Shown here: piece after piece, positions 16,709-26,259 of the stretch
Layout of the letters: each line of letters starts with the position of its first letter
How positions within the stretch are numbered: position 1 is the stretch's first letter
DNA from: an uncultured SAR86 cluster bacterium
Lineage (GTDB): Bacteria > Pseudomonadota > Gammaproteobacteria > Magnimaribacterales > Magnimaribacteraceae
DNA: 64,000 bases
Assembly (NCBI GenBank): GCA_902532015.1
Contig: CACAGI010000002.1
Coordinates: forward strand, 1-64,000
Direction: 5' to 3'
Made by a program: the position numbers and the translations under genes
Notes under the pieces: model-generated
Database searches by the model: none
What the model was told of the DNA's origin: nothing
What the model saw: the letters and a program-made list of their open reading frames with translations, nothing else

Positions 16709-17797
16709 TTACACATTAAATCTAAAATGCATAATATCTCCATCTTTAACTAAATATTCACTTCCTTCAGATCTAAGCTTACCAGCTTCTTTGGCTCCGC
16801 CTTCGCCATTAAATTCGATAAAATCGGAATAAGAAGTAGTTTCTGCTCTTATGAAGCCTTTCTCGAAATCAGTATGTATAACTCCTGCAGCTTTAGGAGC
16901 TGTAGACCCTTCTCTTATAGTCCAAGCTCTTACTTCCTTTTCTCCAGCTGTAAAGTAAGTCAATAACGAAAGCATCTTGTAGCTTTCTCTTATAAGTTTG
17001 TTTAGGCCAGGTTCTTCCATTCCTAATTCTCTCAGGAATTCTAAACCTTCATCTTTTTCCAGCTCAGCTACCTCTGCCTCAAGCTGGTTACACATTGATA
17101 TAACAGACGAACCATTATTTTTTGCACAACCTATTAATTGTTCTAGTAAAGGGTTATCAGCATCTAAATCTTCTACATTCCCTAAATAAAGGCATGGTTT
17201 AACTGTTATCAACTGGAGGTCCTTAAAGTACTCCTCATCATCAGTAAACACTTTAGAGTTTCTTCCCATTACACCTTTATTAAGGTCAGCTGATAACTCT
17301 TCAAATTTTTGCTTGGTTATTAATACTTCCTTATCTCCAGATCTAGAAGCTTTTTCTAATCTTAGAATAGCGTTTTGGAGTGTTTCAAGATCTGCAAGTA
17401 ATAATTCTGTTTCTACAGTCTCTAAATCAACAACAGGATCAATCTTATCGTGGACATGAGTTATATCTGAATTTTCAAAACATCTAACTACATGAATGAT
17501 AGCTTGAGTTTCTCGTATATGTGATAAGAATTTATTACCTAATCCTTCACCTTCAGAAGCTCCTTTCACTAAACCTGCAATATCTACAAATTCAGTTGTA
17601 GTAGGTATAACTTTTTCAGGATTAACAATTTCAGCTATTTTTATTAACCTTTGATCTGGAACAGGAACAATACCCTTATTTGGCTCAATAGTACAAAATG
17701 GAAAATTTTGAGCTTCTATGCCAGCAGCTGTTAATGCATTAAAAAGCGTTGATTTGCCTACATTAGGAAGGCCAACTATTCCACATTTAAGACTCAT
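16709..17797 (-). CDS. ychF: Redox/stress-linked ATPase YchF (OLA1/Obg-like)
   Basis: P-loop protein of the Obg family that binds ATP and associates with ribosomes. At 362 residues it has the typical length. Motifs are G1 GLPNVGKST (about 9-17), the switch region DIAGLVKGASEGEGLGN, a coiled-coil insertion (about 130-200) and a C-terminal TGS domain (FTAGEKEVRAWTIREG and later GDIMHFRF). The start overlaps the end of pth by 11 bases, giving coupled translation of the conserved pth-ychF pair. Confidence 0.97.
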   Translation of the reverse strand: MSLKCGIVGLPNVGKSTLFNALTAAGIEAQNFPFCTIEPNKGIVPVPDQRLIKIAEIVNPEKVIPTTTEFVDIAGLVKGASEGEGLGNKFLSHIRETQAIIHVVRCFENSDITHVHDKIDPVVDLETVETELLLADLETLQNAILRLEKASRSGDKEVLITKQKFEELSADLNKGVMGRNSKVFTDDEEYFKDLQLITVKPCLYLGNVEDLDADNPLLEQLIGCAKNNGSSVISMCNQLEAEVAELEKDEGLEFLRELGMEEPGLNKLIRESYKMLSLLTYFTAGEKEVRAWTIREGSTAPKAAGVIHTDFEKGFIRAETTSYSDFIEFNGEGGAKEAGKLRSEGSEYLVKDGDIMHFRFNV

Positions 17798-18383
17798 CTT
17801 TCTTTACCTCGGAGGAATGAAGTTTCATTATGGTTTTTTCCCAACCATTAATAACTAAACTTTCTATCAACTGTAAAGAATCTCTCATTTTATCTTCCAT
17901 TTTCATTCTTTCTGATTCAGAAGCTTTATTTAATACATATGAGACAACATCTTTCTCTTTACCGGGATGACCAATACCTATCCTTATTCTTTTAAAAGAC
18001 GAATCCCCATTTAGATGATCAATAATATTCCTAAGACCATTATGGCCACCATGGCCACCGGATTCTTTAAGTCTAATACAACCATTTCCTAAATCTAGTT
18101 CATCATGAACAATCAATATTTCATGATTCTCCACTTCAAAGAACTTCTTAGCTTTTGATACAGATAGTCCACTTTCATTCATGAATAAGTCTGGAATACA
18201 TACGATCACATTACATTCATTAATGTTTAATTTAGCACAGTAACCATTTACTAATTTTTCTTTTTCAAGAGATATTTCGTATTTATTACAAAGCATCCTA
18301 ACAAAGTCAGAACCAGCATTATGACGAGTGTTTTCATATTCTTTTCCAGGATTGCCTAGACCTACTAATAAGAGTGAGTTCAT
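17787..18383 (-). CDS. pth: Peptidyl-tRNA hydrolase
   Basis: Releases tRNA from prematurely dropped peptidyl-tRNA. The 198-residue protein has the N-terminal motif GLGNPGKEYENTRHNAG with catalytic His21. Downstream are FMNESG, the HDELD motif, the GGHGGHNGLRNI loop and RIRIGIGHPG. It lies between rplY (26 bases upstream) and ychF (overlapping) in the conserved prs-rplY-pth-ychF order. Confidence 0.97.
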   Translation of the reverse strand: MNSLLLVGLGNPGKEYENTRHNAGSDFVRMLCNKYEISLEKEKLVNGYCAKLNINECNVIVCIPDLFMNESGLSVSKAKKFFEVENHEILIVHDELDLGNGCIRLKESGGHGGHNGLRNIIDHLNGDSSFKRIRIGIGHPGKEKDVVSYVLNKASESERMKMEDKMRDSLQLIESLVINGWEKTIMKLHSSEVKKDES

Positions 18384-18409
18384 AGATTTAAAGGAACCAA
18401 GAAGACTAT

Positions 18410-19129
18410 TTACTCAGATTTCTCTTCTGAATTTTCAGAATCTCCAGAGTCTTCAGAATCACTTCCTCCTTTACCTTCAGTAGTTTCTTCGCCTTCTTCG
18501 CCTTCTTCGCCTTCTTCAGGCTCAACAACTTCAGGTTCAATTTCAAGGATCTTAGCCTCTGCTACTGAAACAACAGCTTGGTCTCTGTCTTCTCCAAGGG
18601 CTAAAGCAGGTATTTCAACACCTTCAGGAAGGTTAAGTGCGGAAAGGAAAATAGAATCTCCTATATCTAGACTTTCTACATCAACTTCTAGGTACTCCGG
18701 TAAGTTAGAAGCTAGACATGTAATATCTATGTCATTTATAAGCCGAGAAATTACACCACCATGCATCTTAACTCCAACACAAGATTCTTCATTTATAAAT
18801 CTAATCGGAACAGAAATACTAATTTTAGTATCTGGATCTACTCTCATTAAGTCAGCATGAAGTACTCTTTGAGTTGCTGGATGTCTCTGTATTTCTTTAA
18901 CAATAACATTTTGCTCTTTACCAGAAATTGATACGGAAAGTATCTGAGTAGCAAACCCAGGAATTTCAGAAGCTTTGGCTATATCTTTTTCTAATATCGA
19001 TATTCTAAGTGGCTCTTCTTTACCTCCATAAATAACAGCAGGAACAGACCCAGCTCTTCTTAACTGTCTACTTGAGGATTTTCCTTCTACTTCTCTATTT
19101 TCTGCATTTAAGTTTACTTGTTCAGACAT
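18410..19129 (-). CDS. rplY: 50S ribosomal protein L25, general stress (CTC) form
   Basis: 5S rRNA-binding protein of the long CTC type. The N-terminal L25 domain spans about 1-90 (SSRQLRRAGSVPAVIYGG; HADLMRVD), and the C-terminal TL5/CTC domain about 95-190. A tail of glutamate, glycine and serine runs from about 195 to 239 and is not part of either domain. The coding DNA for this tail contains a nine-base tandem repeat. It starts 12 bases after prs on the same strand. Confidence 0.95.
   Translation of the reverse strand: MSEQVNLNAENREVEGKSSSRQLRRAGSVPAVIYGGKEEPLRISILEKDIAKASEIPGFATQILSVSISGKEQNVIVKEIQRHPATQRVLHADLMRVDPDTKISISVPIRFINEESCVGVKMHGGVISRLINDIDITCLASNLPEYLEVDVESLDIGDSIFLSALNLPEGVEIPALALGEDRDQAVVSVAEAKILEIEPEVVEPEEGEEGEEGEETTEGKGGSDSEDSGDSENSEEKSE
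18485..18511. repeat. Nine-base tandem repeat inside rplY
   Basis: TTCTTCGCC is repeated three times exactly, and a fourth imperfect copy follows. On the coding strand it encodes repeated Gly-Glu-Glu in the acidic tail of L25. The unit is a multiple of three, so slippage would change tail length without a frameshift. Confidence 0.8.
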
Positions 19130-19141
19130 TCTCTTTCTCCA

Positions 19142-20101
19142 CTATAAGAACATTGCACTTATAGATTCTTCATTGTTAACTCGCCTAATTGCTTCAGCTA
19201 AAGTAGGCGCCATAGTGATAATTCTTATTTTTTCACAGTTACGCGCTTCTTCTGAGAGCGGTATAGTATCTGTTACAACCAATTGATCAAGCTTTGATTT
19301 AGAAATTTTTTGAATTGCATCACCAGAAAGTACTGGATGAACTATGTAAGCATATACTTTAAGTGCCCCTTCAGCTTTGAGAGCATCAGCTGCATTGCAT
19401 AAAGTGCCCGCAGTATCAGCTATGTCATCAACAATGATACATTCTTTATCTTTCACTTCACCAATTACATTCATCACTTCTGATTGATTAGCTTCGTCTC
19501 TTCTTTTATCAATAATTGCAAGATCACTTAGACCCAATACTTTTCCTAAAGCTCTTGATCTGACAACGCCCCCTACATCAGGGGAGACAATTAAATGTTT
19601 ATCTGAATTCAGTTTTTGTATGTCATCTCTCATCACTTTAGTTCCATAAACGTTATCTACTGGAATATCAAAGAAACCTTGAATCTGTTCAGAGTGGAGC
19701 TCCACAGTTAACACTCTATCTATTCCTGATCTTTCTAAAATATCTGCCATAACTTTGGCACTAATTGGCACTCTTTCAGACCTAACTCTGCGATCTTGGC
19801 GAGCATATCCATAATAAGGAATTACAGCAGTAATTCTTCCCGCTGAAGATCTTCTTAAAGCATCAACCATAATTATTAATTCTAATAGGTTATCTCCTGC
19901 AGGCGCAGAAGTAGGTTGTATCAAGAAAACGTCTTTTCCTCTAACATTTTCCTGGATGCTTATACTTATTTCTCCATCACTAAAGGTAGTAACTTTAGCG
20001 TTACCTAATTTCATACCCAGTTGATCTGCTATTCCTTTAGATAAATCCGGATTACCATTTCCTGAGAAGAGAACTAAGCCATTTCTAGAAGAATTTATCA
20101 T
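19142..20101 (-). CDS. prs: Ribose-phosphate pyrophosphokinase
   Basis: Makes PRPP from ribose-5-phosphate and ATP for nucleotide, histidine and tryptophan synthesis. The 319-residue protein shows [20 protein letters not shown], in two segments, the [11 protein letters not shown] motif, the flexible loop and the PRPP-binding [14 protein letters not shown] set the start at ATG 20101, which gives the family length. A longer frame to 20197 would translate the tRNA-Gln gene. AGGG lies upstream of the chosen ATG. Confidence 0.96.
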   Translation of the reverse strand: MINSSRNGLVLFSGNGNPDLSKGIADQLGMKLGNAKVTTFSDGEISISIQENVRGKDVFLIQPTSAPAGDNLLELIIMVDALRRSSAGRITAVIPYYGYARQDRRVRSERVPISAKVMADILERSGIDRVLTVELHSEQIQGFFDIPVDNVYGTKVMRDDIQKLNSDKHLIVSPDVGGVVRSRALGKVLGLSDLAIIDKRRDEANQSEVMNVIGEVKDKECIIVDDIADTAGTLCNAADALKAEGALKVYAYIVHPVLSGDAIQKISKSKLDQLVVTDTIPLSEEARNCEKIRIITMAPTLAEAIRRVNNEESISAMFL

Positions 20102-20121
20102 GTATATTACCCTATAGTTTT

Positions 20122-20196
20122 TGGCTGGGGTGGCTGGATTCGAACCAGCGCATGGCGGCATCAAAAGCCGCTGCCTTACCGCTTGGCCACACCCCA
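20122..20196 (-). tRNA. tRNA-Gln (anticodon TTG)
   Basis: A 75-nt tRNA on the minus strand, TGGGGTG paired with CACCCCA, discriminator G as expected for Gln, and encoded CCA. The anticodon loop CTTTTGA gives TTG. It sits in the 113-base gap between ispE (18 bases upstream) and prs (20 bases downstream) on the same strand, so it is probably processed from the operon mRNA. Confidence 0.96.
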
Positions 20197-20214
20197 ACTT
20201 TCTAAGCGCGTATT

Positions 20215-21027
20215 TTATTCTATTATTTGCATTAAAGGTGAACGTTCTAAGCTTTTTACTATAACACCATCAGGAAATTCCTGGTTCGCAGCTGTTGCTT
20301 CTTCTAATGAAGCAAAAGAAACAAATATTGAAGAACCTGTCCCTGATAGCATAGGTATACCTATATTTTTTAGTTTTGAGAATATTTGATCAACTTCTTC
20401 ATAAGAGTTTCTAGCCCATTTTTCGAAACTGTTGAAACCCCCAATAGATGAATATTCTTTATATGTGTAAGGTTTAGAAAAGATTGGAGATAACGCTTCA
20501 AAAGCTGTTTTAGTGCTTATCTGAGTTTTAGGCATGAAAAGTAAGTGCCATTGTTCATAAAAATCTATTTTAGAAAGTTTTTCTCCTCGACCTTCAGCCC
20601 AAGCCCCTTGACCAAAAATAAAAAAAGGTACATCAGAACCTAATTCTAAAGACATATCTTGTAATTCTGCCTGAGTAAGTCCTAAATTCCATAATTTATT
20701 TAAGGCAACCAGTGTTGCAGCAGCATCTGAGCTTCCTCCTCCAAGTCCTTTTTGTAGAGGTATATGCTTTTGTAATGAAATTTTAACCCCTTTTTTACAA
20801 TTAGATTTTTCTCTTAATAAATAAGCAGCTTTTAAGACAAGATTATCTTTTATAGGATCTATTTCTTTTAACTCAATTTTTTCTTCATCAACCTCGAAGG
20901 TTAAGTGATCATAAAGATTAATTAAGGTAAAAATGGTTCTTAAATCATGAAATCCATCATTTCTTTTAGCAGTCACTTGAAGATGTAAATTTAATTTAGC
21001 AGGAGCTTTAACTAAAATTTCATTCAT
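20215..21027 (-). CDS. ispE: 4-diphosphocytidyl-2-C-methyl-D-erythritol kinase
   Basis: GHMP-family kinase of the MEP pathway to isoprenoid precursors. The 270-residue protein starts with the typical [22 protein letters not shown], read in two parts, and has the ATP loop [17 protein letters not shown] (about 90-106) and the C-terminal [12 protein letters not shown]. It overlaps the end of lolB by eight bases. The order lolB-ispE-prs matches E. coli and Pseudomonas. Confidence 0.96.
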   Translation of the reverse strand: MNEILVKAPAKLNLHLQVTAKRNDGFHDLRTIFTLINLYDHLTFEVDEEKIELKEIDPIKDNLVLKAAYLLREKSNCKKGVKISLQKHIPLQKGLGGGSSDAAATLVALNKLWNLGLTQAELQDMSLELGSDVPFFIFGQGAWAEGRGEKLSKIDFYEQWHLLFMPKTQISTKTAFEALSPIFSKPYTYKEYSSIGGFNSFEKWARNSYEEVDQIFSKLKNIGIPMLSGTGSSIFVSFASLEEATAANQEFPDGVIVKSLERSPLMQIIE

Positions 21028-21544
21028 ATATTTTTTTATTAAAGATTATGAGTTCGTAATTTGAAGTCTTAAGGCTTATTTTAGAAGGTAGAAATTCATT
21101 TTCATTTTTAAATTCTTTAAAAACTTCTAAATCGGCATAAGCAGATAGATCGCTTTGTTTCCCTATAATTATTTGAATGAAATCACTTACTTTAAGCACA
21201 GAAAATTTCAGGTTTAATTCATCTTGATTAGTTTCTGAGATTAATTTATTTAAATCAAGATCTTCTCTAATATCTAGTAGCAATTCTTTTTCAGGAAGTA
21301 AGTAACTCTTACCAATATTAAATTTCACTAAATTTCTTTTCTTTTCTAAAAAGAAGTAGCCTGTTTCCTTGCTATCCTTCATTGAAAGCTTAAACTTGCC
21401 TTCAAGTGAAAAATTATTAGTAATGTCCACGTAGTTGTTTTGGTATGGTTTTATTGAACCAGATGTAGAAATACAACTTATAAGACAAAGGTTAATTATC
21501 AAAATATGAATTAATTGATAACCCTTTTTTATATAATTTTTCAT
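21020..21544 (-). CDS. lolB: Probable outer-membrane lipoprotein receptor LolB, divergent
   Basis: Position between ispE and prfA is that of lolB. From ATG 21544 the 174-residue product starts MKNYIKKGYQ and has a hydrophobic stretch ending in the lipobox LISC, so it should be a lipoprotein. The pattern NFSLEGKFKLS, then GYFFLEKKRNLVKFNIG, and a C-terminal LKTSNYELIIF resembles the LolB beta-barrel order. Identity is low and it is shorter than E. coli LolB. LolB would accept lipoproteins from LolA and insert them in the outer membrane. An in-frame TTG at 21571 lies closer to prfA and is less likely. hemA, usually next to lolB, is not here. Confidence 0.65.
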   Translation of the reverse strand: MKNYIKKGYQLIHILIINLCLISCISTSGSIKPYQNNYVDITNNFSLEGKFKLSMKDSKETGYFFLEKKRNLVKFNIGKSYLLPEKELLLDIREDLDLNKLISETNQDELNLKFSVLKVSDFIQIIIGKQSDLSAYADLEVFKEFKNENEFLPSKISLKTSNYELIIFNKKIYE

Positions 21545-21574
21545 AATTAAATAGAATATTGAAGGTTTCAAACA

Positions 21575-22663
21575 ATGATTGAAAGCATTTTATCTAAATT
21601 ATCTGAGGTTTCAGAAAGGTATCTTGAGATAGAAAATCTTCTCAGCCAACCAGACATTACCTCCGATCAAGAAAAATATATAAGATTATCAAAAGAATAC
21701 TCTGATCTTTCTCCAGTTGTTAAAGCCTTTAAGGATTATGAAAAAACCGAATCTGCTTTAGATGAAGCAAGACAGCTGATTAAGGACGCAGACCCAGACA
21801 TAAGAGAGATGGCTGAAATTGAGATTCAAGATTTAACAACTTCCATTTATTACCTAGAGCTAGAAATTAAAAGATTGCTACTTCCTAAAGACCCTGACGA
21901 CTCAAAAGATGTTTTTTTAGAAGTTAGAGCAGGGGCGGGAGGAGATGAGGCAGCTCTTTTTGCTGGAGATTTGTTTAGGATGTATTCAAGATTAGCAGAA
22001 AGAAATAACTGGAATATGGATATTGTGAGTATTAGAGAAGGAGATCATGGTGGTTATAAAGAATTAGTTACAAGAATAGAAGGCTCTGACGTTTACAAGC
22101 AGTTAAAGTTTGAAGCTGGAGTGCATAGAGTACAGAGAGTTCCTGCAACTGAATCTCAGGGAAGAGTGCATACTTCGGCATGTTCAGTTGCAGTTCTTCC
22201 TGAAATGGATGAGATAGATGAAATAAATATAGATAAAAATGATCTTCGCGTAGATACATTCAGGGCTTCTGGAGCCGGTGGACAGCATGTAAATAAAACA
22301 GATTCTGCTGTTAGGCTAACTCATATCCCCACTGGGATTGTTGTAGAGTGTCAAGACGGCCGTTCCCAGCATAAAAACAAAGAAAAGGCATTATCTCTTC
22401 TGCAATCAAAGCTGTTAGAAGCAGAAAGACAAAAGAAAGATTCGGAACAGGCAGAAAATAGGAAGGTAATGGTCGGTTCTGGAGATCGATCTGAGAAAAT
22501 AAGGACCTATAATTTTCCACAAAACAGAATAACTGATCACAGGATAGAGATGTCAGTACATAATTTACCAGCCTTTTTAGATGGTGATATGAAAGAAATG
22601 ATTTCTTCATTGTTAGAGGAAAATCAAGCTAGAGCTTTAGCAGACTTAGAATCTAAGAGTTGA
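21575..22663 (+). CDS. prfA: Peptide chain release factor 1
   Basis: Recognises UAA and UAG stop codons and triggers peptide release. The 362-residue protein has the codon-recognition tripeptide PAT (190-192) and the catalytic GGQ (235-237) in ASGAGGQHVNKTDS. A GAAGG box precedes ATG 21575. The divergent lolB start is 30 bases away or less, so the promoter must sit inside lolB. The end overlaps prmC as TGATG, coupling RF1 to the enzyme that methylates its GGQ glutamine. Confidence 0.98.
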   Translation: MIESILSKLSEVSERYLEIENLLSQPDITSDQEKYIRLSKEYSDLSPVVKAFKDYEKTESALDEARQLIKDADPDIREMAEIEIQDLTTSIYYLELEIKRLLLPKDPDDSKDVFLEVRAGAGGDEAALFAGDLFRMYSRLAERNNWNMDIVSIREGDHGGYKELVTRIEGSDVYKQLKFEAGVHRVQRVPATESQGRVHTSACSVAVLPEMDEIDEINIDKNDLRVDTFRASGAGGQHVNKTDSAVRLTHIPTGIVVECQDGRSQHKNKEKALSLLQSKLLEAERQKKDSEQAENRKVMVGSGDRSEKIRTYNFPQNRITDHRIEMSVHNLPAFLDGDMKEMISSLLEENQARALADLESKS

Positions 22664-23499
22664 TGAGTGTTGTAAATTCTCTTGAGCTTATCAATCGGCT
22701 CACAAAAGAGAACCTAGATAAATACTGTTCAAAAGCAGATGTTGAATTAATAGTATTGTATATATTAGACATCAAGAGGAGCGAGCTCTATAGAAGTAAT
22801 CCTAGTGTAGATAAAGTTCAATTAAAAAAGATTAAGAATTTTATTGAAAGAAGGAATTTAGGAGAGCCAATTGCCTATATGCTGTGCAATAAGGGATTCT
22901 GGAATCTTGACTTTATTATCAATCCAAGTGTGTTGATACCAAGACCGGAAACAGAACTACTAGTTGAAAAAATATTATCTTTCTATAATTCGAAGCCTTT
23001 GAAGCTACTTGATTTAGGAACGGGAAGCGGAGCTATTGGGCTATCTTTACTTTCAGAGCGCCCTACTTGGGAAGTATATTGTTCCGATTTATCTTTTGAT
23101 GCTCTGAAAGTTGCAAAAGAAAATAAGGAAAATAATTTAGTAAATGCTCATTTAATTAATGCAGATTGGTTGAGTGCATTTGAGAATAACTCTTTTGATA
23201 TTATCGTTTCTAACCCACCCTACGTTGATAAAGATGATACTAGGTTACTTGGAGACGGAGTTTTGTATGAGCCTAACGAAGCCCTTGTTGCTAAAGAAAG
23301 AGGTTTAAGTGATTTAAAACATATTATTAAGCACGCTAAAGCATACCTCAAAGGCAGTGGCTGTCTTCTCGTTGAGCATGCTCCTGAGCAGTCTAAAGAA
23401 GTGATTGCTCTTTTTAAAAATTTTTCTTATGAAAGCATAAGACTATTTAAAGATTTGAATGGAGATGATAGGGTCTCTTTTGGAAGAATTGAATCCTAA
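22663..23499 (+). CDS. prmC: Release factor glutamine methyltransferase PrmC
   Basis: N5-methylates the GGQ glutamine of RF1 and RF2 using SAM. The 278-residue protein has the N-terminal helical domain, the SAM motif LLDLGTGSGAIGLSL (about 105-120) and the catalytic NPPY in IIVSNPPYVDKDD. ATG 22663 is preferred over an in-frame TTG at 22660. The stop is shared with the start of the next gene (TAATG), so a GH84-type enzyme is translationally coupled to it. Confidence 0.96.
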   Translation: MSVVNSLELINRLTKENLDKYCSKADVELIVLYILDIKRSELYRSNPSVDKVQLKKIKNFIERRNLGEPIAYMLCNKGFWNLDFIINPSVLIPRPETELLVEKILSFYNSKPLKLLDLGTGSGAIGLSLLSERPTWEVYCSDLSFDALKVAKENKENNLVNAHLINADWLSAFENNSFDIIVSNPPYVDKDDTRLLGDGVLYEPNEALVAKERGLSDLKHIIKHAKAYLKGSGCLLVEHAPEQSKEVIALFKNFSYESIRLFKDLNGDDRVSFGRIES

Positions 23500-24617
23500 T
23501 GAAAAAAGGTTACATTGAAGGTTACTACGGAAGACTTTTCTCTAAAGAAGAGAGAGAGAGGGTGATCAATCATATGGGAAATCTAAAAATGGATTTTTAT
23601 ATTTATGGACCTAAAGAAGACCCCTTCCACAGACTTAATTGGCAAAACCTTTATCCAAAGAAACAATGTGACGATTTAAAGGCTTTCCTTAGATCTTCTG
23701 CTAAAAACAATATAAAGCCAGTATTCGCGTTATCTCCAGGAATGAGTATGGATGTTGGGTCAAAAAAGGATCTACAAGGTCTTAAAAATAAAATTAATCA
23801 AGCTAAGAAAATGGGTTTTAAGCATTTTGCTATTTTTTTTGATGATTTAGATCAAAAAAAGGATCAGCACTTGGCTTCTTCTCATGCGGAAGTACTCGAA
23901 TTAGTATATGCACTGATTAAAAACCTTAAAAATTCTTCTTTAATGTTCTGCCCCACAGTTTATTGCAATAGCTTTGCTAAAGGAGATTTGTTAAATAATA
24001 AATATCTTTTAAGTTTAGCTTCAAAGGTAAACAAAAATATACCTATACTCTGGACGGGAAGAGAGGTTGTGAGTCGAAACATTAAAGATAATGATATATA
24101 TTCATTAAAAAAAATTTTTAAGAACCCAGTCGTCATTTGGGATAATTATTATGCTAACGATTATTGCTCAAATAAGTTTTTTATTGGTTCTTATAAGGGC
24201 AGATCTTTTTCAAAAAAAACAGTTTCAGCAATTGGTTTGAATCCAACTGGTATGCCAATAACTGATTGCATTATTCTAGATAGGTTTCTATTGAAGAAAA
24301 GTACTTCTCAAATATTAAAAGATTATGGAATACCGAAGTCCTTTATGAAGATATTTCCATACTTTGAAGGGCCGTTCATGAGCACAAATAATAAGTTAAA
24401 TATCAAGACTATTGAAAGACTTCAAAAATCGGAAAAAGAACTTTGTATAGATTGGAAAAGTGACTTGCAACTAGAATGGTCTCAACATCTATGGAGATTT
24501 TTTGGAGATCTACATCTTCTTAAAAAGCAAATTAACAAAGAAAGTAAAAAGAAGCTTGAACAGTTTGTTAAGCGAAGATATTCTGAACCGCTTTCTCAGC
24601 AATTATTAGACGAATAG
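23499..24617 (+). CDS. GH84 family beta-N-acetylglucosaminidase (O-GlcNAcase-like)
   Basis: The 372-residue protein closely follows the catalytic domain of human and bacterial O-GlcNAcases. It has GYYGRLFSKEER (8-19), YGPKEDPFHR, LSPGMSMD, the double-aspartate motif FFDDLD with Asp115 and Asp116, CPTVYC, LWTGREVVS and VIWDNYYANDY (212-222). These residues bind the N-acetyl group and catalyse substrate-assisted hydrolysis in GH84. No signal peptide is seen, and the frame starts directly at the barrel, so it should be cytoplasmic. Most characterised bacterial GH84 enzymes are exported, so this is unusual. Possible substrates are GlcNAc-bearing proteins or GlcNAc/muropeptide fragments. The start overlaps the prmC stop by one base and an acyl-CoA ligase follows after ten bases. 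Confidence 0.88.
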   Translation: MKKGYIEGYYGRLFSKEERERVINHMGNLKMDFYIYGPKEDPFHRLNWQNLYPKKQCDDLKAFLRSSAKNNIKPVFALSPGMSMDVGSKKDLQGLKNKINQAKKMGFKHFAIFFDDLDQKKDQHLASSHAEVLELVYALIKNLKNSSLMFCPTVYCNSFAKGDLLNNKYLLSLASKVNKNIPILWTGREVVSRNIKDNDIYSLKKIFKNPVVIWDNYYANDYCSNKFFIGSYKGRSFSKKTVSAIGLNPTGMPITDCIILDRFLLKKSTSQILKDYGIPKSFMKIFPYFEGPFMSTNNKLNIKTIERLQKSEKELCIDWKSDLQLEWSQHLWRFFGDLHLLKKQINKESKKKLEQFVKRRYSEPLSQQLLDE

Positions 24618-24627
24618 GAGACTATAT

Positions 24628-26250
24628 ATGTTAGGAAATATGATGAACAATCAACTGCTTATTTCAGGAGTTATTGAACATGCTGAAAAATATCATAGTG
24701 ACGCAGAGATTGTTTCAAGAACTGTAGAAGGACCTATACATAGATATACTTATTCAGATGCAGCTAAAAGGTCAAGAAAGCTTGCGAATGCATTAGTTAA
24801 TTTAGGTCTTAAAGAAGGCGATACTGTTGGAACTCTGGCATGGAACACGTTTCGACATTTTGAATTATATTTCGGCGTCTCTGGTATTGGATGTGTCGTG
24901 AATACAGTAAATCCGAGATTATTTCCTGAACAATTAACTTACATTATAAATCATGCTGAAAATCAATATCTTTTTATAGACCTTTCGTTTGTAGAGTTAG
25001 TTGAATCGCTAGAATCTAGCTTTGACAGTATCAAAGGAGTCGTAATTTTAACTGACAAAGAGAATATGCCTGATACCAGCTTAAAAAATGTTATTTGTTA
25101 TGAAGATCTTATAGAACAAGAATCTGAAGAGTTTGATTGGCCTAGTTTTGATGAAAATACTGCTTCAAGTCTATGTTATACGTCTGGCACCACAGGAAAT
25201 CCTAAAGGTGTTTTATATTCTCATAGATCAACTATTCTGCATACATGGATAGTAAGTTCTGGGAACGTAGCTAAGGTTTCGAGTTCGTCATCAATTCTTC
25301 CTGTTGTGCCTATGTTCCATGTTAACGCATGGGGCATACCTTATGCTGGTGCTATGTTTGGAGCAAAGTTGGTTTTTCCTGGTCCTGCTTTAGATGGAGC
25401 CTCAATCTATGAACTTATAGATTCTGAAAAACCAGATCTATTGATGGGAGTTCCAACTGTATGGTTAGGCTTGTTGCAATATTTGAATGAAACAAACCAA
25501 ACTTTAGATTGTGTAGATACTGCTTTGGTTGGTGGAGCTGCAGCTCCAAGAGCTATGATTCAAGAATTTGAAGAAAAGCATAACGTGTTTCTTATGCACG
25601 GTTGGGGAATGACAGAAATGAGTCCTTTAGGGACCGCTACTGTCAAAACTAAACAAATGGATGATATGAACCTAGAAGATAGATATGATCTGCAACAAAG
25701 ACAAGGTAAAGCTTTCTTTGGTGTTGATATGACTATAGCTGATGATGAAGGCAACGAATTACCTCAAGATGGGGTAGCTTTTGGTAGATTGCTCGTAAAA
25801 GGACCAACAATAGTTGATACTTATTTTAAGAGCGAAGAAAGTGCCAAAGATGAAAATGGATGGTTTGATACTGGAGATGTTGCAAAAATTCACCCTGAAG
25901 GATACATGGAAATTGTTGATAGAAGTAAAGATGTTATCAAATCAGGTGGAGAATGGATAAGTTCTATAGATCTTGAAAATGCAGCAGTAGGACACCCGGG
26001 CGTTGCAGAAGCTTGCGTTATTGGAGTTTTACATGCCAAGTGGGACGAAAGACCTTTACTTCTCGTGGTCAAAGCAAATAACGAAGACCCGTCCAAAGAT
26101 GATATAAACAATTACTTAGAGGACAAAGTTGCCAAATGGTGGCTTCCTGATGACATAATTTTTGTAGAAGAGTTGCCTCATACTGCAACAGGAAAACTTT
26201 TAAAAACAGGCTTAAGGGAAGATTATAAAAATCATTTAATCAATAAATAG
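24628..26250 (+). CDS. Acyl-CoA ligase (fatty-acyl-CoA synthetase, AMP-binding)
   Basis: A 540-residue ANL-superfamily enzyme that would activate a fatty acid to acyl-CoA through an acyl-adenylate. The P-loop is [11 protein letters not shown] (184-194), followed by [10 protein letters not shown], the hinge [22 protein letters not shown] (two parts) and catalytic Lys523 in ATGKLLK. It resembles AlkK-type medium/long-chain ligases. AGGAG overlaps the end of the preceding gene. A MaoC-type hydratase follows after nine bases, so the pair may act in fatty-acid use. Confidence 0.92.
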   Translation: MLGNMMNNQLLISGVIEHAEKYHSDAEIVSRTVEGPIHRYTYSDAAKRSRKLANALVNLGLKEGDTVGTLAWNTFRHFELYFGVSGIGCVVNTVNPRLFPEQLTYIINHAENQYLFIDLSFVELVESLESSFDSIKGVVILTDKENMPDTSLKNVICYEDLIEQESEEFDWPSFDENTASSLCYTSGTTGNPKGVLYSHRSTILHTWIVSSGNVAKVSSSSSILPVVPMFHVNAWGIPYAGAMFGAKLVFPGPALDGASIYELIDSEKPDLLMGVPTVWLGLLQYLNETNQTLDCVDTALVGGAAAPRAMIQEFEEKHNVFLMHGWGMTEMSPLGTATVKTKQMDDMNLEDRYDLQQRQGKAFFGVDMTIADDEGNELPQDGVAFGRLLVKGPTIVDTYFKSEESAKDENGWFDTGDVAKIHPEGYMEIVDRSKDVIKSGGEWISSIDLENAAVGHPGVAEACVIGVLHAKWDERPLLLVVKANNEDPSKDDINNYLEDKVAKWWLPDDIIFVEELPHTATGKLLKTGLREDYKNHLINK

Positions 26251-26259
26251 GAGAAAAAT

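Noticed and set aside
18485-18520. Repeat in rplY as a possible CRISPR or mobile-element trace
   Set aside because: It is a simple nine-base repeat within the coding sequence of an acidic tail, in frame, with no spacers.
20101-20197. Longer prs reading frame beginning at 20197
   Set aside because: The extra 32 residues are a translation of tRNA-Gln. The family N-terminus fits ATG 20101.
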